44,213 nt of DNA, from NCBI GenBank assembly GCA_965371445.1, contig CBDUYN010000072.1:1-44213 (forward strand). The letters are read 5' to 3'. The number at the start of each line of letters is the position of its first letter. Position 1 is the stretch's first letter. The notes below the pieces were generated by a model. The model was not told the origin of the DNA and did no database searches. It was given only the letters and a program-made list of their open reading frames with translations. Position numbers and translations under genes: made by a program. This document shows positions 26,155-34,718 of this stretch, piece by piece. This stretch comes from DASWIG01 sp965371445 (GTDB lineage Bacteria > Acidobacteriota > Thermoanaerobaculia > Multivoradales > J023).

Positions 26155-26231
26155 TCATCAACGGCATTCACGCCTGGGTGGTAGGCTGAACCTGTCCGCA
26201 ATCTCCGCGGTACCTAGAGAAAGAGCAGCCT

Positions 26232-28697
26232 ATGTTTGAGATGGCACACGACCTGCGAGCATCGATCCGCAGCCTCCTGCGCCGGCCGACCTACCCGATC
26301 GTGGCGGTCGCCATCTTGGCGCTCGGCTTTTCCGCCAGCATGGCCGTCGTCACCTATGTCAACGCCTTCTTCCAACCGTTCCCGGGAGTCGACGCCGATC
26401 GGCTGGTCCGCATCTTCGGAGCCGAGAGCGAAGACACCTACCAGGACGTCCCCTACCTGGACTTTCTCGACTACGCCGCCGCTTCCGGGTCGTTTGAGGG
26501 CCTCGCCGCGGTGCAACCCTACTACGCCGCCAGCGTGCGCCTGGAGGCCATGACCGAGGTCGCCTTCCTCGAGGCGGTCTCGGGCGAGTACTTCTCCGTG
26601 CTCGGCATCCGGACGAGGATCGGCCGAGGCCTGACGGTCCAGGACGATCGTCCCGGGGCCGATCCCGCGGCTGTGATCTCCCACGAATGGTGGCAGCGCA
26701 GCTTCGGCGGGGACGAATCGGTTCTCGGACGCACCATCTATCTCAACTACCGGCCCTTCACCGTGGTGGGCGTGGCGTCGCCGGAGTTCTTGGGCTCGGC
26801 TTCCGACTTCCGGCCGGACGTCTGGATGCCGATCGCGCCGTTCAAGGACCGATACACCCGATGGGCGGCGCTCTCCGAGGACCGTGACGTACCGCTCGTC
26901 CGCGTCTACGCACGGCTGCGCTCCGGCGTCCGACAGGAGCAGGGGTCCGCCGAGCTCGCGGCGACGGCTTCGGGGCTCGATGACTCGTATCCAAGGCAAA
27001 GCGGGTCGCGGCGGCTCAACCTCGACGCCTCGACCTGGATCGATCCGCGCTCCCGGCTCGACGAATGGTCGACCGTCCGGGTGATGACGGCGGCCGCCGG
27101 CGGGCTTCTGCTCCTGGTCTGCGCCAACGTGGCGAACCTGCTCTTGTCGGTGGCTGTGAGGCGCCAGCGCGAGACGGCCGTGCGAGCGGCGCTGGGAGCG
27201 CCTCCGGGCCGACTGGTGAGGCGGGTCCTGATGGAGAACGTCGTGCTCTCCTCCCTCGCGGGTGTCGTCGCGCTGCTCTTGGCCGGCCCGTTGGGTATGC
27301 GGCTGGGGGCGTATTTCGCGCGGCCCAGCGTGTGGGGAGAGAACGTGGCCCGCGAGGCGTCGGTCGATCTCCGCGTCGTGGCCTTCGCGCTGGTCGCGGC
27401 CGTCGTCACCGGGGTGGTGGCGGGCCTCCTGCCGGCGGTCCGAGTCTGGCGCCGGGACCTGGTGACGACGCTCAGGAGTGACGCCGACACCTCCCTCGGC
27501 GTTCCGAGCCGCGTCTGGGGACAGCGCCTTCCGGGGGTACGCGATCTGCTGGTCTCGGCCCAGGTGGCGCTCTGTGTCGTGCTTCTCGTGGTCGCCGGCC
27601 TCGTGCTTCGCACCCTCCTCACCGCCGGCGGTCTCGATCCCGGGTTCTCCTACGATCCCCTCGTGGTGACCCACATCTCGACGAGCAGCACCGACCTGGA
27701 GGCTACCGAGCGCGACCGGTTCTTCCGCGAGCTCGCGGCGCGGCTCACCGACGAGCCGTGGGTGCGCTCGGCCACCGTGGCGGATTACCCCCTCCTCTCG
27801 CCGCACGCTTCGGCCGAGCTCGTTCCCGACGGAGAAAGCGAGCCTGTATCGCTGGTCTACTCAAGAGTCATTCCAGGATTTTTTGAGGCCCTTGGAATCG
27901 AGCTCCGGCAGGGGCGCGCCTTCGTGGAAACGGACACCGCCGGCTCCCTCGACGTTGCCGTGGTGAACGAGGAATTGGCGCGTCGCTGCTTCGCGGGGGA
28001 GAAACCAGTCGGCCGTCGTCTCAGGTGGCCCGACGCGGACGGCGGGGCGGAACGTATGTTCGAGATCGTCGGGGTCGTGCGCGACACCAAGACCCAGGAC
28101 TTTTTTGCCGAGCCTCCGCCCACGGTTTACTTTTCCTATCCTCAGCACAACTACCCCACGGGCAGCGCGCTCATCGTCAGGGCGGCCGGCGATCCGCAAG
28201 TCTCGGTACCGCAATTGTATCGTTGGTTACGCGACTTCGAGCCGCATCTCGCCATCATTAACGTCGTGACCTACAGAGATGTCGTGCGGGGCTTTCTTTA
28301 CACCCATCGCATGAACGCCGAGATGTTCTCGATCGTGGCGTTTCTCGGCCTGGCGCTCTCCGCGGTCGGGATCTGGAGCGTCGTGAACCTGTCGGTCAGC
28401 CGGAGGACGCGGGAGATCGCCGTCCGCGTGGCCGTCGGTGCCGAGCGCGGCGACATCACCCGTTTGATCCTCTCTCGGGCGCTCGTCTCGGTGGGGCTCG
28501 GGCTCGCCCTGGGCCTGACGGTTTCCTCTGCGTTGACGGGGCTGGTGCGAAGCCTGCTCTTCGGCGTCGAGCCGACCGACCCGGTCACCTTGGCAGCCGG
28601 AGCGGGTGTGCTCGTGCTAGCCGCGCTGTCGGCGGCCTACCTGCCGGCCCGCCGCGCGGCAACGGTCGACCCGACCCTCTCTCTGCGCCACGAGTGA
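26232..28697 (+). CDS. ADOP-like MacB/FtsX permease without the N-terminal extension
   Basis: An 821-residue membrane protein with the two-half MacB_PCD/FtsX layout: a membrane helix at about residues 18-40 (PIVAVAILALGFSASMAVVT), a periplasmic domain, an FtsX block with CANVANLLLSVAVRRQRETA, then the second half ending RTREIAVRVAVGAERGDI and VDPTLSLRHE. Unlike the permease at 18990-21758 it lacks the soluble ADOP head, and no PadR gene or dyad precedes it. It looks complete. The two are clear paralogues at the domain level but not recent duplicates. Confidence 0.92.
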   Translation: MFEMAHDLRASIRSLLRRPTYPIVAVAILALGFSASMAVVTYVNAFFQPFPGVDADRLVRIFGAESEDTYQDVPYLDFLDYAAASGSFEGLAAVQPYYAASVRLEAMTEVAFLEAVSGEYFSVLGIRTRIGRGLTVQDDRPGADPAAVISHEWWQRSFGGDESVLGRTIYLNYRPFTVVGVASPEFLGSASDFRPDVWMPIAPFKDRYTRWAALSEDRDVPLVRVYARLRSGVRQEQGSAELAATASGLDDSYPRQSGSRRLNLDASTWIDPRSRLDEWSTVRVMTAAAGGLLLLVCANVANLLLSVAVRRQRETAVRAALGAPPGRLVRRVLMENVVLSSLAGVVALLLAGPLGMRLGAYFARPSVWGENVAREASVDLRVVAFALVAAVVTGVVAGLLPAVRVWRRDLVTTLRSDADTSLGVPSRVWGQRLPGVRDLLVSAQVALCVVLLVVAGLVLRTLLTAGGLDPGFSYDPLVVTHISTSSTDLEATERDRFFRELAARLTDEPWVRSATVADYPLLSPHASAELVPDGESEPVSLVYSRVIPGFFEALGIELRQGRAFVETDTAGSLDVAVVNEELARRCFAGEKPVGRRLRWPDADGGAERMFEIVGVVRDTKTQDFFAEPPPTVYFSYPQHNYPTGSALIVRAAGDPQVSVPQLYRWLRDFEPHLAIINVVTYRDVVRGFLYTHRMNAEMFSIVAFLGLALSAVGIWSVVNLSVSRRTREIAVRVAVGAERGDITRLILSRALVSVGLGLALGLTVSSALTGLVRSLLFGVEPTDPVTLAAGAGVLVLAALSAAYLPARRAATVDPTLSLRHE

Positions 28698-29845
28698 TCG
28701 CGATCCTCATTCCGGTGGCGCTTCAGGCCTGGGAGGGCTCGAACGGCGAGCACGGCTTGCTGATGTCGATGTCGACCTGGCACTACGTGTACCTGAAGCC
28801 GCCGACGCGGGCTAGCGTGTATCTGCTGGCGCTCCTTGGGATCGCGGTGGCGGCGGCGGGTGAGTGGTGGCTCGTCGGGCGGCACGCGCCGCGCGCCTGT
28901 AGTCGGGCTTGTCGCGGGCGTCCCGTTCAGCGAGAGCCGGCGTCGGCCGCCGGGTGGAACGGGCAGCGCCCCGGTGCCGTCAAGGAGCTCGGTCACGACC
29001 TCGACGCCGTAGTCGGCGGCGAGCGAGCGTGAGACGTCGAGGTGGCCCTGGTAGATTTTCGCCAGCCCGGCGTCGATGACGTCCTCGTGGAGCTTTTCCT
29101 GCTCCTCGAAACGGAAGACCCGGCCCGCCTCCGCCGAAAGGACCTTCGCGATGCGGTTGAAGGCGACGTAGTGGTAGTAGGGATCGAAGGCCGAGACCAC
29201 GTGGACCGCGACGCCCCATTCCTGGGTGAGGGCGAGGGCGCTTAAAAGCCCACCGTAGGCGCGCGCCGAGCCGTCGACGGCGACGACGACGGGCCCCCTG
29301 GCCAGGTCTTTCGCGGCGTCCTTGATCACCAGCGTGTCGATGTCAGAGCGGCGCACGACCCGCCGGCAGACCGTACCGAGCCGTGCGCCGGGCACCGCCC
29401 CCAGGCCCTGTGCCCCCAGCACCAGGAGGTCGTACTGCTCCGAGTTGGCCTCGCGCGCCATCTCGCGGTAGTTCTTGCCCTCCAGGGAGCACCGCCGGTA
29501 GCTCAGCTCCGCCCGGCGGCAGGTTTCCTCGGCCTGGTCGAGGTAGGAGTCGGTGATCACCCCGAGGCCCTTCGTGATGAGGTCGTCGTGGACGTCGCGC
29601 TGACGTTCCAGCTCCTCCTCCTCGCGGTATCTCTCGGGGAGCCCGCCCTCCATCTGGCGGAAGCGTACGTCGTGCATCTTGGCGGCGTAGACATGGGCGC
29701 CCGTCACAGTCGAGCCCCATAACCGTCCGAGGGCGGCGGCTTCGACGACGCCGCGGTTCGAGAGGTCGGAGGCGTCGACGGCCACCAGGATGGAGCGGTA
29801 TTCGCCCAGAGGCGCCGGGGTCGGTTCTTGTTGCTCGCTGGTCAT
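28637..29845 (-). CDS. Universal stress protein, two-domain, with truncated and replaced C-terminus
   Basis: The frame from ATG 29845 has a full first UspA domain (YRSILVAVDASDLSNRGVVE, LLVLGAQGLGAVPGARLGTV) and most of a second (PVVVAVDGSARAYGGLLSAL). After about residue 287 (VVTELLDG) the expected end of domain 2, with its GxxG nucleotide loop, is missing. The frame runs on for some 115 residues of Arg/Pro-rich sequence antisense to another frame and ends inside the permease gene, which is not credible protein. The gene looks broken at about 28985. Usp proteins bind ATP or AMP and act in stress survival; here domain 2 cannot be complete. Confidence 0.6.
   Translation of the reverse strand: MTSEQQEPTPAPLGEYRSILVAVDASDLSNRGVVEAAALGRLWGSTVTGAHVYAAKMHDVRFRQMEGGLPERYREEEELERQRDVHDDLITKGLGVITDSYLDQAEETCRRAELSYRRCSLEGKNYREMAREANSEQYDLLVLGAQGLGAVPGARLGTVCRRVVRRSDIDTLVIKDAAKDLARGPVVVAVDGSARAYGGLLSALALTQEWGVAVHVVSAFDPYYHYVAFNRIAKVLSAEAGRVFRFEEQEKLHEDVIDAGLAKIYQGHLDVSRSLAADYGVEVVTELLDGTGALPVPPGGRRRLSLNGTPATSPTTGARRVPPDEPPLTRRRHRDPKERQQIHASPRRRLQVHVVPGRHRHQQAVLAVRALPGLKRHRNEDRDHSWRRERVGSTVAARRAGR
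28694..29032 (+). CDS. Possible small membrane-protein fragment
   Basis: A GTG at 28694 overlaps the permease stop by 4 bases. The first 65 codons read like a membrane protein (IAILIPVALQAW, then YLLALLGIAVAAAGEWWLVG). From about 28900 the sequence is antisense to the truncated stress-protein frame and becomes Arg-rich, so only the first part may be real. It might be the end of a gene joined here by the deletion that removed the end of the stress-protein gene. No family recognised. Confidence 0.25.
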   Translation: MIAILIPVALQAWEGSNGEHGLLMSMSTWHYVYLKPPTRASVYLLALLGIAVAAAGEWWLVGRHAPRACSRACRGRPVQREPASAAGWNGQRPGAVKELGHDLDAVVGGERA

Positions 29846-29916
29846 GCCGCGTTTCTAGCGAAGCCTGTTCGGCGGCGCCCATGACCGCGGTCATATGGTC
29901 TCGATGCCGATCGCGC

Positions 29917-31299
29917 TCACGGATGCCGATCTTCCTCGTCGATCACGTCGAGTAGCGCCTCGCACCAGTTATAAGGAAAGCCGCACTCCCCCGAACGATC
30001 CCGCTGGGTGTAGTCCAGAGCGCCGATCTCGAACCATTCGCCCGCGTTGGCGACGACGACGACCGTCTGAAGCGGCGTCCCCGGCGACGCGGGACGCGCC
30101 GCGTTCCAATAACCGCGCACGAGCATCGTCCGCCAGTCCTCGCGGTCGCGCAGGTGAAAGACCACCTCGACGTTGCGCTGCAAGCAGCCGTCCCGCTGTG
30201 CCACCCGCGTGTCGATCTGCGTCTGGACGCCCGGCCAGAGCATCAGCTCCTGGGCGTTCGCGGCCATCTCCTCGCGCGCCTGGTGATATCGCTGGTTCAA
30301 AAGCTTTCCCCACACCGAAATCGGTGGACGCTTCCCGTCGTTCGTAATGTTTTTCAAACCGCCGCGATAGGGATCGAAAAAGCTGTACCAGGTGATGGCG
30401 ACGGCGCTGTCGCCAAAAGCCTCGACGATCTCCGGGTCGTAGGTCACCTCGACGTCGTCCGCGGTCCGCGTCGCCCAAAACAGGACGTCGAGCACCATGG
30501 CGGGACGCCCCAGTCCGAGGCCGCGGTAGATCTCGGTGACTTCGTCCATCAGCTCGCCGAGGCGGGCGAGGCTCGCCGGCTTGTCGGAGAATTCGCGGGC
30601 GATGTAGAGCGCGACGATCGGACGCGGCAGCCCTTCCTCGTCGAGGACGCGCCGTCCGGCGGCGTCTTCGAGCATGAGGTAGCCGCCTTCCGAGTCGTCC
30701 ATGTGGGGCTGGATGACGTGCTCGGCCAGGCTCGTCAGGTCGTCGCGCAGCTGCTCGTAGAGGCGCGGACGCGCGGCCAGGTTGTACGACGGGACACGCT
30801 CGACGCCCTTCGGCAGCCGGCACTGGCTCCCCGGCAGGCAGAGGATCATCTGCGACTCCTTGGCCGTGCGGACGAACATGTCGTAGTAGACAAAAAACTG
30901 AAGCCCGGCCTGCTTCGCGAGCTGCGCCGCCAGGACGAGGTTCGAGCCGTCGAACGAGTCGGGGACGCGGTCGGTCACGAGAAAGGCGATGCCGTCGACG
31001 CCACGGCGGCGGAAGCGCTCGTACTTCTCGCCGTAGTAGCCCGCCGAGGAGAGGTAGTCGGTGGCCGTGATCTCGCCGAAGGCACGGCGCGGCGCGGCGC
31101 GGGTGCAGGCGAGGCTGCGCTCCTCGACGCGGCCGTCGAGCTTTTCGTTGGGGTGGTACCAGGTGAAGTCGGTGACGAAGAGCTTGGGGCTCGGGTCGAT
31201 CTCGAGCTCGACGGCGTCCTGCGCCGAGGCCGCGACGGCCGCGGCGAGAGAAAGGACGACGGCGAACGAGGCCAGCGAACGGGGTCTCTCGGCTCTCAT
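29917..31299 (-). CDS. Secreted GH99/GH71-like (TIM-barrel) putative glycoside hydrolase
   Basis: A 460-residue exported protein. ATG 31299 starts a signal peptide (RSLASFAVVLSLAAAVAASA). The body resembles the GH71/GH99 (endo-alpha-mannosidase-like) barrel: WYHPNEK, then YYGEKYERFRRRGVDGIAFL, AKQAGLQFFVYYDMF, and WYSFFDPY late in the barrel. The position corresponding to the catalytic acids cannot be fixed by eye. GH99 enzymes cut alpha-mannans and GH71 alpha-1,3-glucans; the substrate here is open. Neighbours give no polysaccharide-utilisation context. Confidence 0.6.
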   Translation of the reverse strand: MRAERPRSLASFAVVLSLAAAVAASAQDAVELEIDPSPKLFVTDFTWYHPNEKLDGRVEERSLACTRAAPRRAFGEITATDYLSSAGYYGEKYERFRRRGVDGIAFLVTDRVPDSFDGSNLVLAAQLAKQAGLQFFVYYDMFVRTAKESQMILCLPGSQCRLPKGVERVPSYNLAARPRLYEQLRDDLTSLAEHVIQPHMDDSEGGYLMLEDAAGRRVLDEEGLPRPIVALYIAREFSDKPASLARLGELMDEVTEIYRGLGLGRPAMVLDVLFWATRTADDVEVTYDPEIVEAFGDSAVAITWYSFFDPYRGGLKNITNDGKRPPISVWGKLLNQRYHQAREEMAANAQELMLWPGVQTQIDTRVAQRDGCLQRNVEVVFHLRDREDWRTMLVRGYWNAARPASPGTPLQTVVVVANAGEWFEIGALDYTQRDRSGECGFPYNWCEALLDVIDEEDRHP

Positions 31300-31380
31300 G
31301 GACCGGTAGGGTAACATCATCGACTAGAATCGGCGTTCCTCCAGGCAACGCTGCCCCGAATCTCTTCACAGGAGCCTTCC

Positions 31381-34300
31381 GTGAGCACCAAGATCGACAA
31401 ACAACGCCGCGAGCTGGCCCGGGCGATCCGCCGGACGAGCGTCGAGGCCTTTCACGACCGCCTCGCCGAAGCCGGGGTGACCCGGGCCTACGTCGTGTGG
31501 GAGAACGGCGAGCTCGTCGTCTCCCATCCGAAGCTGCTCGAGGGCGTCCAGGCCTTTTTCGAGCTCTCGCAGGACTTCGGCGGCCACGAAGGGATCTTCC
31601 TCGGACGCGAAGAAGGGATCCCGACGATTTTTCTGGCCGCGGTCCACGACACCCGCCGCGGCCTCGCCCAGGGCGGGCTGCGCTTCAAGCCCTACGAGAC
31701 GATCGCCGCGGTCCTGGTCGACGGCCTGCGCCTCGCCCAGGGAATGACCCGCAAGAACGCGCTCGCCGGCCTCTGGTGGGGCGGCGGCAAGGGAATCGTG
31801 CCGATCACCCCGGCGATCGCGACCCCCGCCTACCGTACCGAGTCGACCCCGGAGCGAGTGGCGCTCTTTGAGGCCTACGGCCGCTTCGTGGCGAGCCTCG
31901 GGGGTTTTTACTACACGGCCGAGGACGTCGGCACGAAGACCTCCGACATGAACGCGCTGCTCGGGGCGAACCGCTTCACGACCTGCGTCGGCACCGACCA
32001 CGGCGGCAGCGGCAACCCGTCGCCGGCCACCGCCCGCGGCGTCTTTCGCGGTATGCAGGCCGCGTGGCAGTACCTGCACGGCACCGACGACCTCCAGGGG
32101 GTCAAGGTCGCCGTCCAGGGCGTCGGCCACGTCGGCAGGGCGCTCGTCGAGTCCTTGGACGATGCCCGCGCCCAGGTCTGGGTCACGGACATCGACCGCG
32201 AGGCCCTCGCCCGGCTCCAGGCGGAGCGTCCGCGCATCGAGGTCGTCGAGGACCCCGACTCGATCTACGACCTCGACGTCGACGTCCTGGCGCCTTGCGC
32301 GGTCGGCGCGGTGGTCAACCAGCACACGATCCCGCGCCTCGAGGTGGAGCTCGTCTGCGGCGCCGCGAACAACATCCTGGCGGAACCTCTGGCCGACGCC
32401 GAACGGCTGCGCGAACGTGGCATCACCTTCGTCCCCGACTACCTGTGCAACCGCATGGGCGTCACGAACTGCTGCGACGAGAGCTTCGGCTACCTGCCGG
32501 GCGACGTGGCGCTCGCCGCGGAGCACGTCTACCCCGACACGCTGCGGGTTTTGCGCCACGCCCAGCGCTACCGGATGACGACGGTCCAGGCCGCCGACCA
32601 GTTGGCCGACATCGCCGCCGCCGAGCTCCATCCGATGATCGGCCACCGCGGTCGCCGGCTGATCGACCAGCTGATCGCCACCGACTGGGCCGGAACCCGT
32701 TCGCGTCCACCGCGCCGGCGTCTCCCGGGGCCGCTTTTCGAACCCGGCCGCGACGAGCCGCCGATCCGGGTCCGCTGGGACCGCGAAAAGCGGTTTCGGG
32801 GCATGGGTCCGGCCCTTGCCGCGGCGCCGATCTCGGCCGCCGGACGTCCGGAGCTCTCGTCGTTCCTGCCGGCGGTGATGATGGACGTCCGCGCCCGTGC
32901 CGTCGAGCTCCTGGGGGGCGAGCGTCCGCGGCGTGCGGCGGGCTCCGACCACGGGGGCCTGGCTCTGCAGCTGGGCGTCGAGCGTTCGCTCTCCTACGAG
33001 CGCCACGAGGTGGGCCGAGGCCGCTTCGTCGAGCTCTGCCAGGACGTCGCCCGCCGTCACGACGCCGCCATCCGCGCGCAGCTCCACCAACTGGGCGTCG
33101 GCTTCGACTCGCCGTCGTGGCTCGATTCGATGAGCCCGGCCGGCAACGAGGCCACCCGGCACCTCTACCTGGCCTTGAAGGACGCCGGCCTCCTCTTCCG
33201 GGAGCGCCGCCGCAGCTACTTCGACCCGATGCATCAACGGCTGCTGATCGCTCCCGACCAGTCGCCGGTCGAGCGCTTGCGCGGCCAGTCCACCGCGGCG
33301 TTCGAGGACCGCGGGGTGAGCGATCACCTCTTCGTCCGCCTCGACGAGGGCGCCCGGACCCTGCAGCGGGCGATCGCGTCGGGGGCCGTCGTCTTTTCGG
33401 CCGAACGGTTTCGCCAACGCGTCGAGAAGGCGATCAGCGACCCGGAGCCCTGGGCCATCTCGCGCCGCCAGTGGTGGGGACATCCGCTGCCGTCCTCGAC
33501 GCTCGACCCCCCGGGGACGGCCGACGAGCACGTGCTGTCGGTGTGGTTCGCGCTCGTCGCCTGGTCGCTTCAGGCCATGGGCTGGCCGCGCCAGGCCAGT
33601 CCCGAGCCGATCGCCGAGGTCCACGTAGGCCCGGATCTGCTGATGCGCTGGGTGATCCCTTCGCAGGTGGCGTCGCTTGAGCTGACGGGACGCCCGGCCT
33701 TCAGCCGCGTCGAGGTGCACGGTGACCTCTACGTGCCGGAGCGCGTCCTGGAGGAGCGCGAGGGCGCGCAGCCCTCCGATCCCGACGAGGAACGCTTCGT
33801 CGTTCGGCACAAGCGGCGCCGCATGCGCCGTCAGCTGGGCAACGTCGTCGAGCCGGCGACGCTCATCCGGCGATTCGGAGCCGACGCCCTGCGTCTGGGA
33901 TATCTCCTGGCCCAGAACCCGGGTGCGCCGCAGGTGGCGACCTGGGCCGAGTCGACGCTCCGCCAGGGCCGGCGTGCCGTCCGGCGCCTGAACGCCAAGG
34001 TCTCGGGCCTCGACCAGCTCCTCTCCCGGCTTGCCAGCCATGGTGAGGCCGACGCCGCGGCCGAGGGCCCGGACGCGGCGGCTGGCCGCGCCGTCAACGC
34101 CTGGATCCGCGCCAAGACCGAGCGGCTCGTCGACGAGGCCCACGCCGGTTACCGCGGGTACCGGCTCCACCGGGTGGCCCACCTCTTCCTCGAAGCGGTC
34201 GACGACTTCGGCCGCTACGCCGCGGTGGCGGCCCAGCGCCGCGGCGTCGCCCTCGGCGAGGTGGCCTCGACGGTGGCGGCGGTCGTCCGGCGCCTCGCCG

Positions 34301-34629
34301 ACGGTTTTAGCCCCGTCTGCCCGTACCTGCTCGACAAGCTTGTCGAGCGCACCGCGGCCCGGGCCGCGGCCGTCAACGGCGGCGAAGCGGGGGAGGCCTT
34401 GGCGTGGATCGTCGACCTCGTCGCGGAGCTCGGCCGTCACCGTGGATCGAGCGTCCGGGTCCTGACGGACGACGACGCAGCCGGCAAGCTCCTCGCGGCA
34501 GGCCGCGCGGAGCTCGAAGCGCTCGCCAGGACGAGCCTCGAGGTGAGCGAGGACCCGGCGCCCGAGGACGCGCGGACGATCGGCCCGTGCGCCGTCGTCG
34601 TCCAAATCCCCCCTGCCCCCCTTTCCTAA
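31381..34629 (+). CDS. Leu/Glu/Phe/Val-type amino-acid dehydrogenase fused to a catalytically degenerate valyl-tRNA-synthetase-like domain
   Basis: One uninterrupted 1082-residue frame. Residues 1 to about 425 are an amino-acid dehydrogenase: GLRFKPYE, MTRKNALAGLWWGGGKG (substrate and catalytic Lys), TAEDVGTKTSDMN, the NAD fold VAVQGVGHVGRALVE, and DVLAPCAVGAVVN as in leucine dehydrogenase. From about 450 the sequence follows a class Ia synthetase of ValRS type: GSDHGGLALQ (residue 521 on, ValRS GTDHAG), WAISRRQWWGH (to His701), and LGNVVEPATLIRRFGADALR. The HIGH position reads ELSS and KMSKS reads RMRRQ (814-818), so tRNA charging is not expected. The editing domain is much shortened. A helical anticodon-domain-like end follows. 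Possibly a branched-chain amino-acid sensor or scaffold on a catabolic enzyme. Confidence 0.85.
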   Translation: MSTKIDKQRRELARAIRRTSVEAFHDRLAEAGVTRAYVVWENGELVVSHPKLLEGVQAFFELSQDFGGHEGIFLGREEGIPTIFLAAVHDTRRGLAQGGLRFKPYETIAAVLVDGLRLAQGMTRKNALAGLWWGGGKGIVPITPAIATPAYRTESTPERVALFEAYGRFVASLGGFYYTAEDVGTKTSDMNALLGANRFTTCVGTDHGGSGNPSPATARGVFRGMQAAWQYLHGTDDLQGVKVAVQGVGHVGRALVESLDDARAQVWVTDIDREALARLQAERPRIEVVEDPDSIYDLDVDVLAPCAVGAVVNQHTIPRLEVELVCGAANNILAEPLADAERLRERGITFVPDYLCNRMGVTNCCDESFGYLPGDVALAAEHVYPDTLRVLRHAQRYRMTTVQAADQLADIAAAELHPMIGHRGRRLIDQLIATDWAGTRSRPPRRRLPGPLFEPGRDEPPIRVRWDREKRFRGMGPALAAAPISAAGRPELSSFLPAVMMDVRARAVELLGGERPRRAAGSDHGGLALQLGVERSLSYERHEVGRGRFVELCQDVARRHDAAIRAQLHQLGVGFDSPSWLDSMSPAGNEATRHLYLALKDAGLLFRERRRSYFDPMHQRLLIAPDQSPVERLRGQSTAAFEDRGVSDHLFVRLDEGARTLQRAIASGAVVFSAERFRQRVEKAISDPEPWAISRRQWWGHPLPSSTLDPPGTADEHVLSVWFALVAWSLQAMGWPRQASPEPIAEVHVGPDLLMRWVIPSQVASLELTGRPAFSRVEVHGDLYVPERVLEEREGAQPSDPDEERFVVRHKRRRMRRQLGNVVEPATLIRRFGADALRLGYLLAQNPGAPQVATWAESTLRQGRRAVRRLNAKVSGLDQLLSRLASHGEADAAAEGPDAAAGRAVNAWIRAKTERLVDEAHAGYRGYRLHRVAHLFLEAVDDFGRYAAVAAQRRGVALGEVASTVAAVVRRLADGFSPVCPYLLDKLVERTAARAAAVNGGEAGEALAWIVDLVAELGRHRGSSVRVLTDDDAAGKLLAAGRAELEALARTSLEVSEDPAPEDARTIGPCAVVVQIPPAPLS

Positions 34630-34693
34630 AGGGGGGTTCAGAAAGAAATCCGGAGTCTTGTCCCCCCTTTAGGAAAGGGGGTTAGGGGGATTT
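34604..34693. repeat. Long inverted repeat (mobile-repeat-like) overlapping the end of the fusion gene
   Basis: AAATCCCCCCTGCCCCCCTT at 34604 and following is matched, inverted, by the segment ending AGGGGGATTT at 34693. Arms of about 27 bases have few mismatches and enclose some 35 bases; each arm also holds a small CCTTTCCTAAAGG-type palindrome. The last codons of the fusion gene lie within the left arm. A separate small hairpin (CGGCAGAC, GAA, GTCTGCCG) follows at 34696-34714. The pair could end transcription of the two convergent genes and has the look of a dispersed insertion repeat. Confidence 0.6.
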
Positions 34694-34718
34694 TCGGCAG
34701 ACGAAGTCTGCCGGATTC

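Noticed and set aside
26214..27806. A 530-codon minus-strand frame opposite the second permease
   Set aside because: His/Arg/Gly-rich antisense shadow of a recognised permease.
31366..34605. A 1079-codon open frame on the minus strand opposite the dehydrogenase-synthetase fusion
   Set aside because: It is the antisense shadow of a GC-rich gene with strong third-position bias; composition is Arg/Gly/Asp-rich and no motif is recognisable, whereas the plus frame has clear domain motifs throughout.
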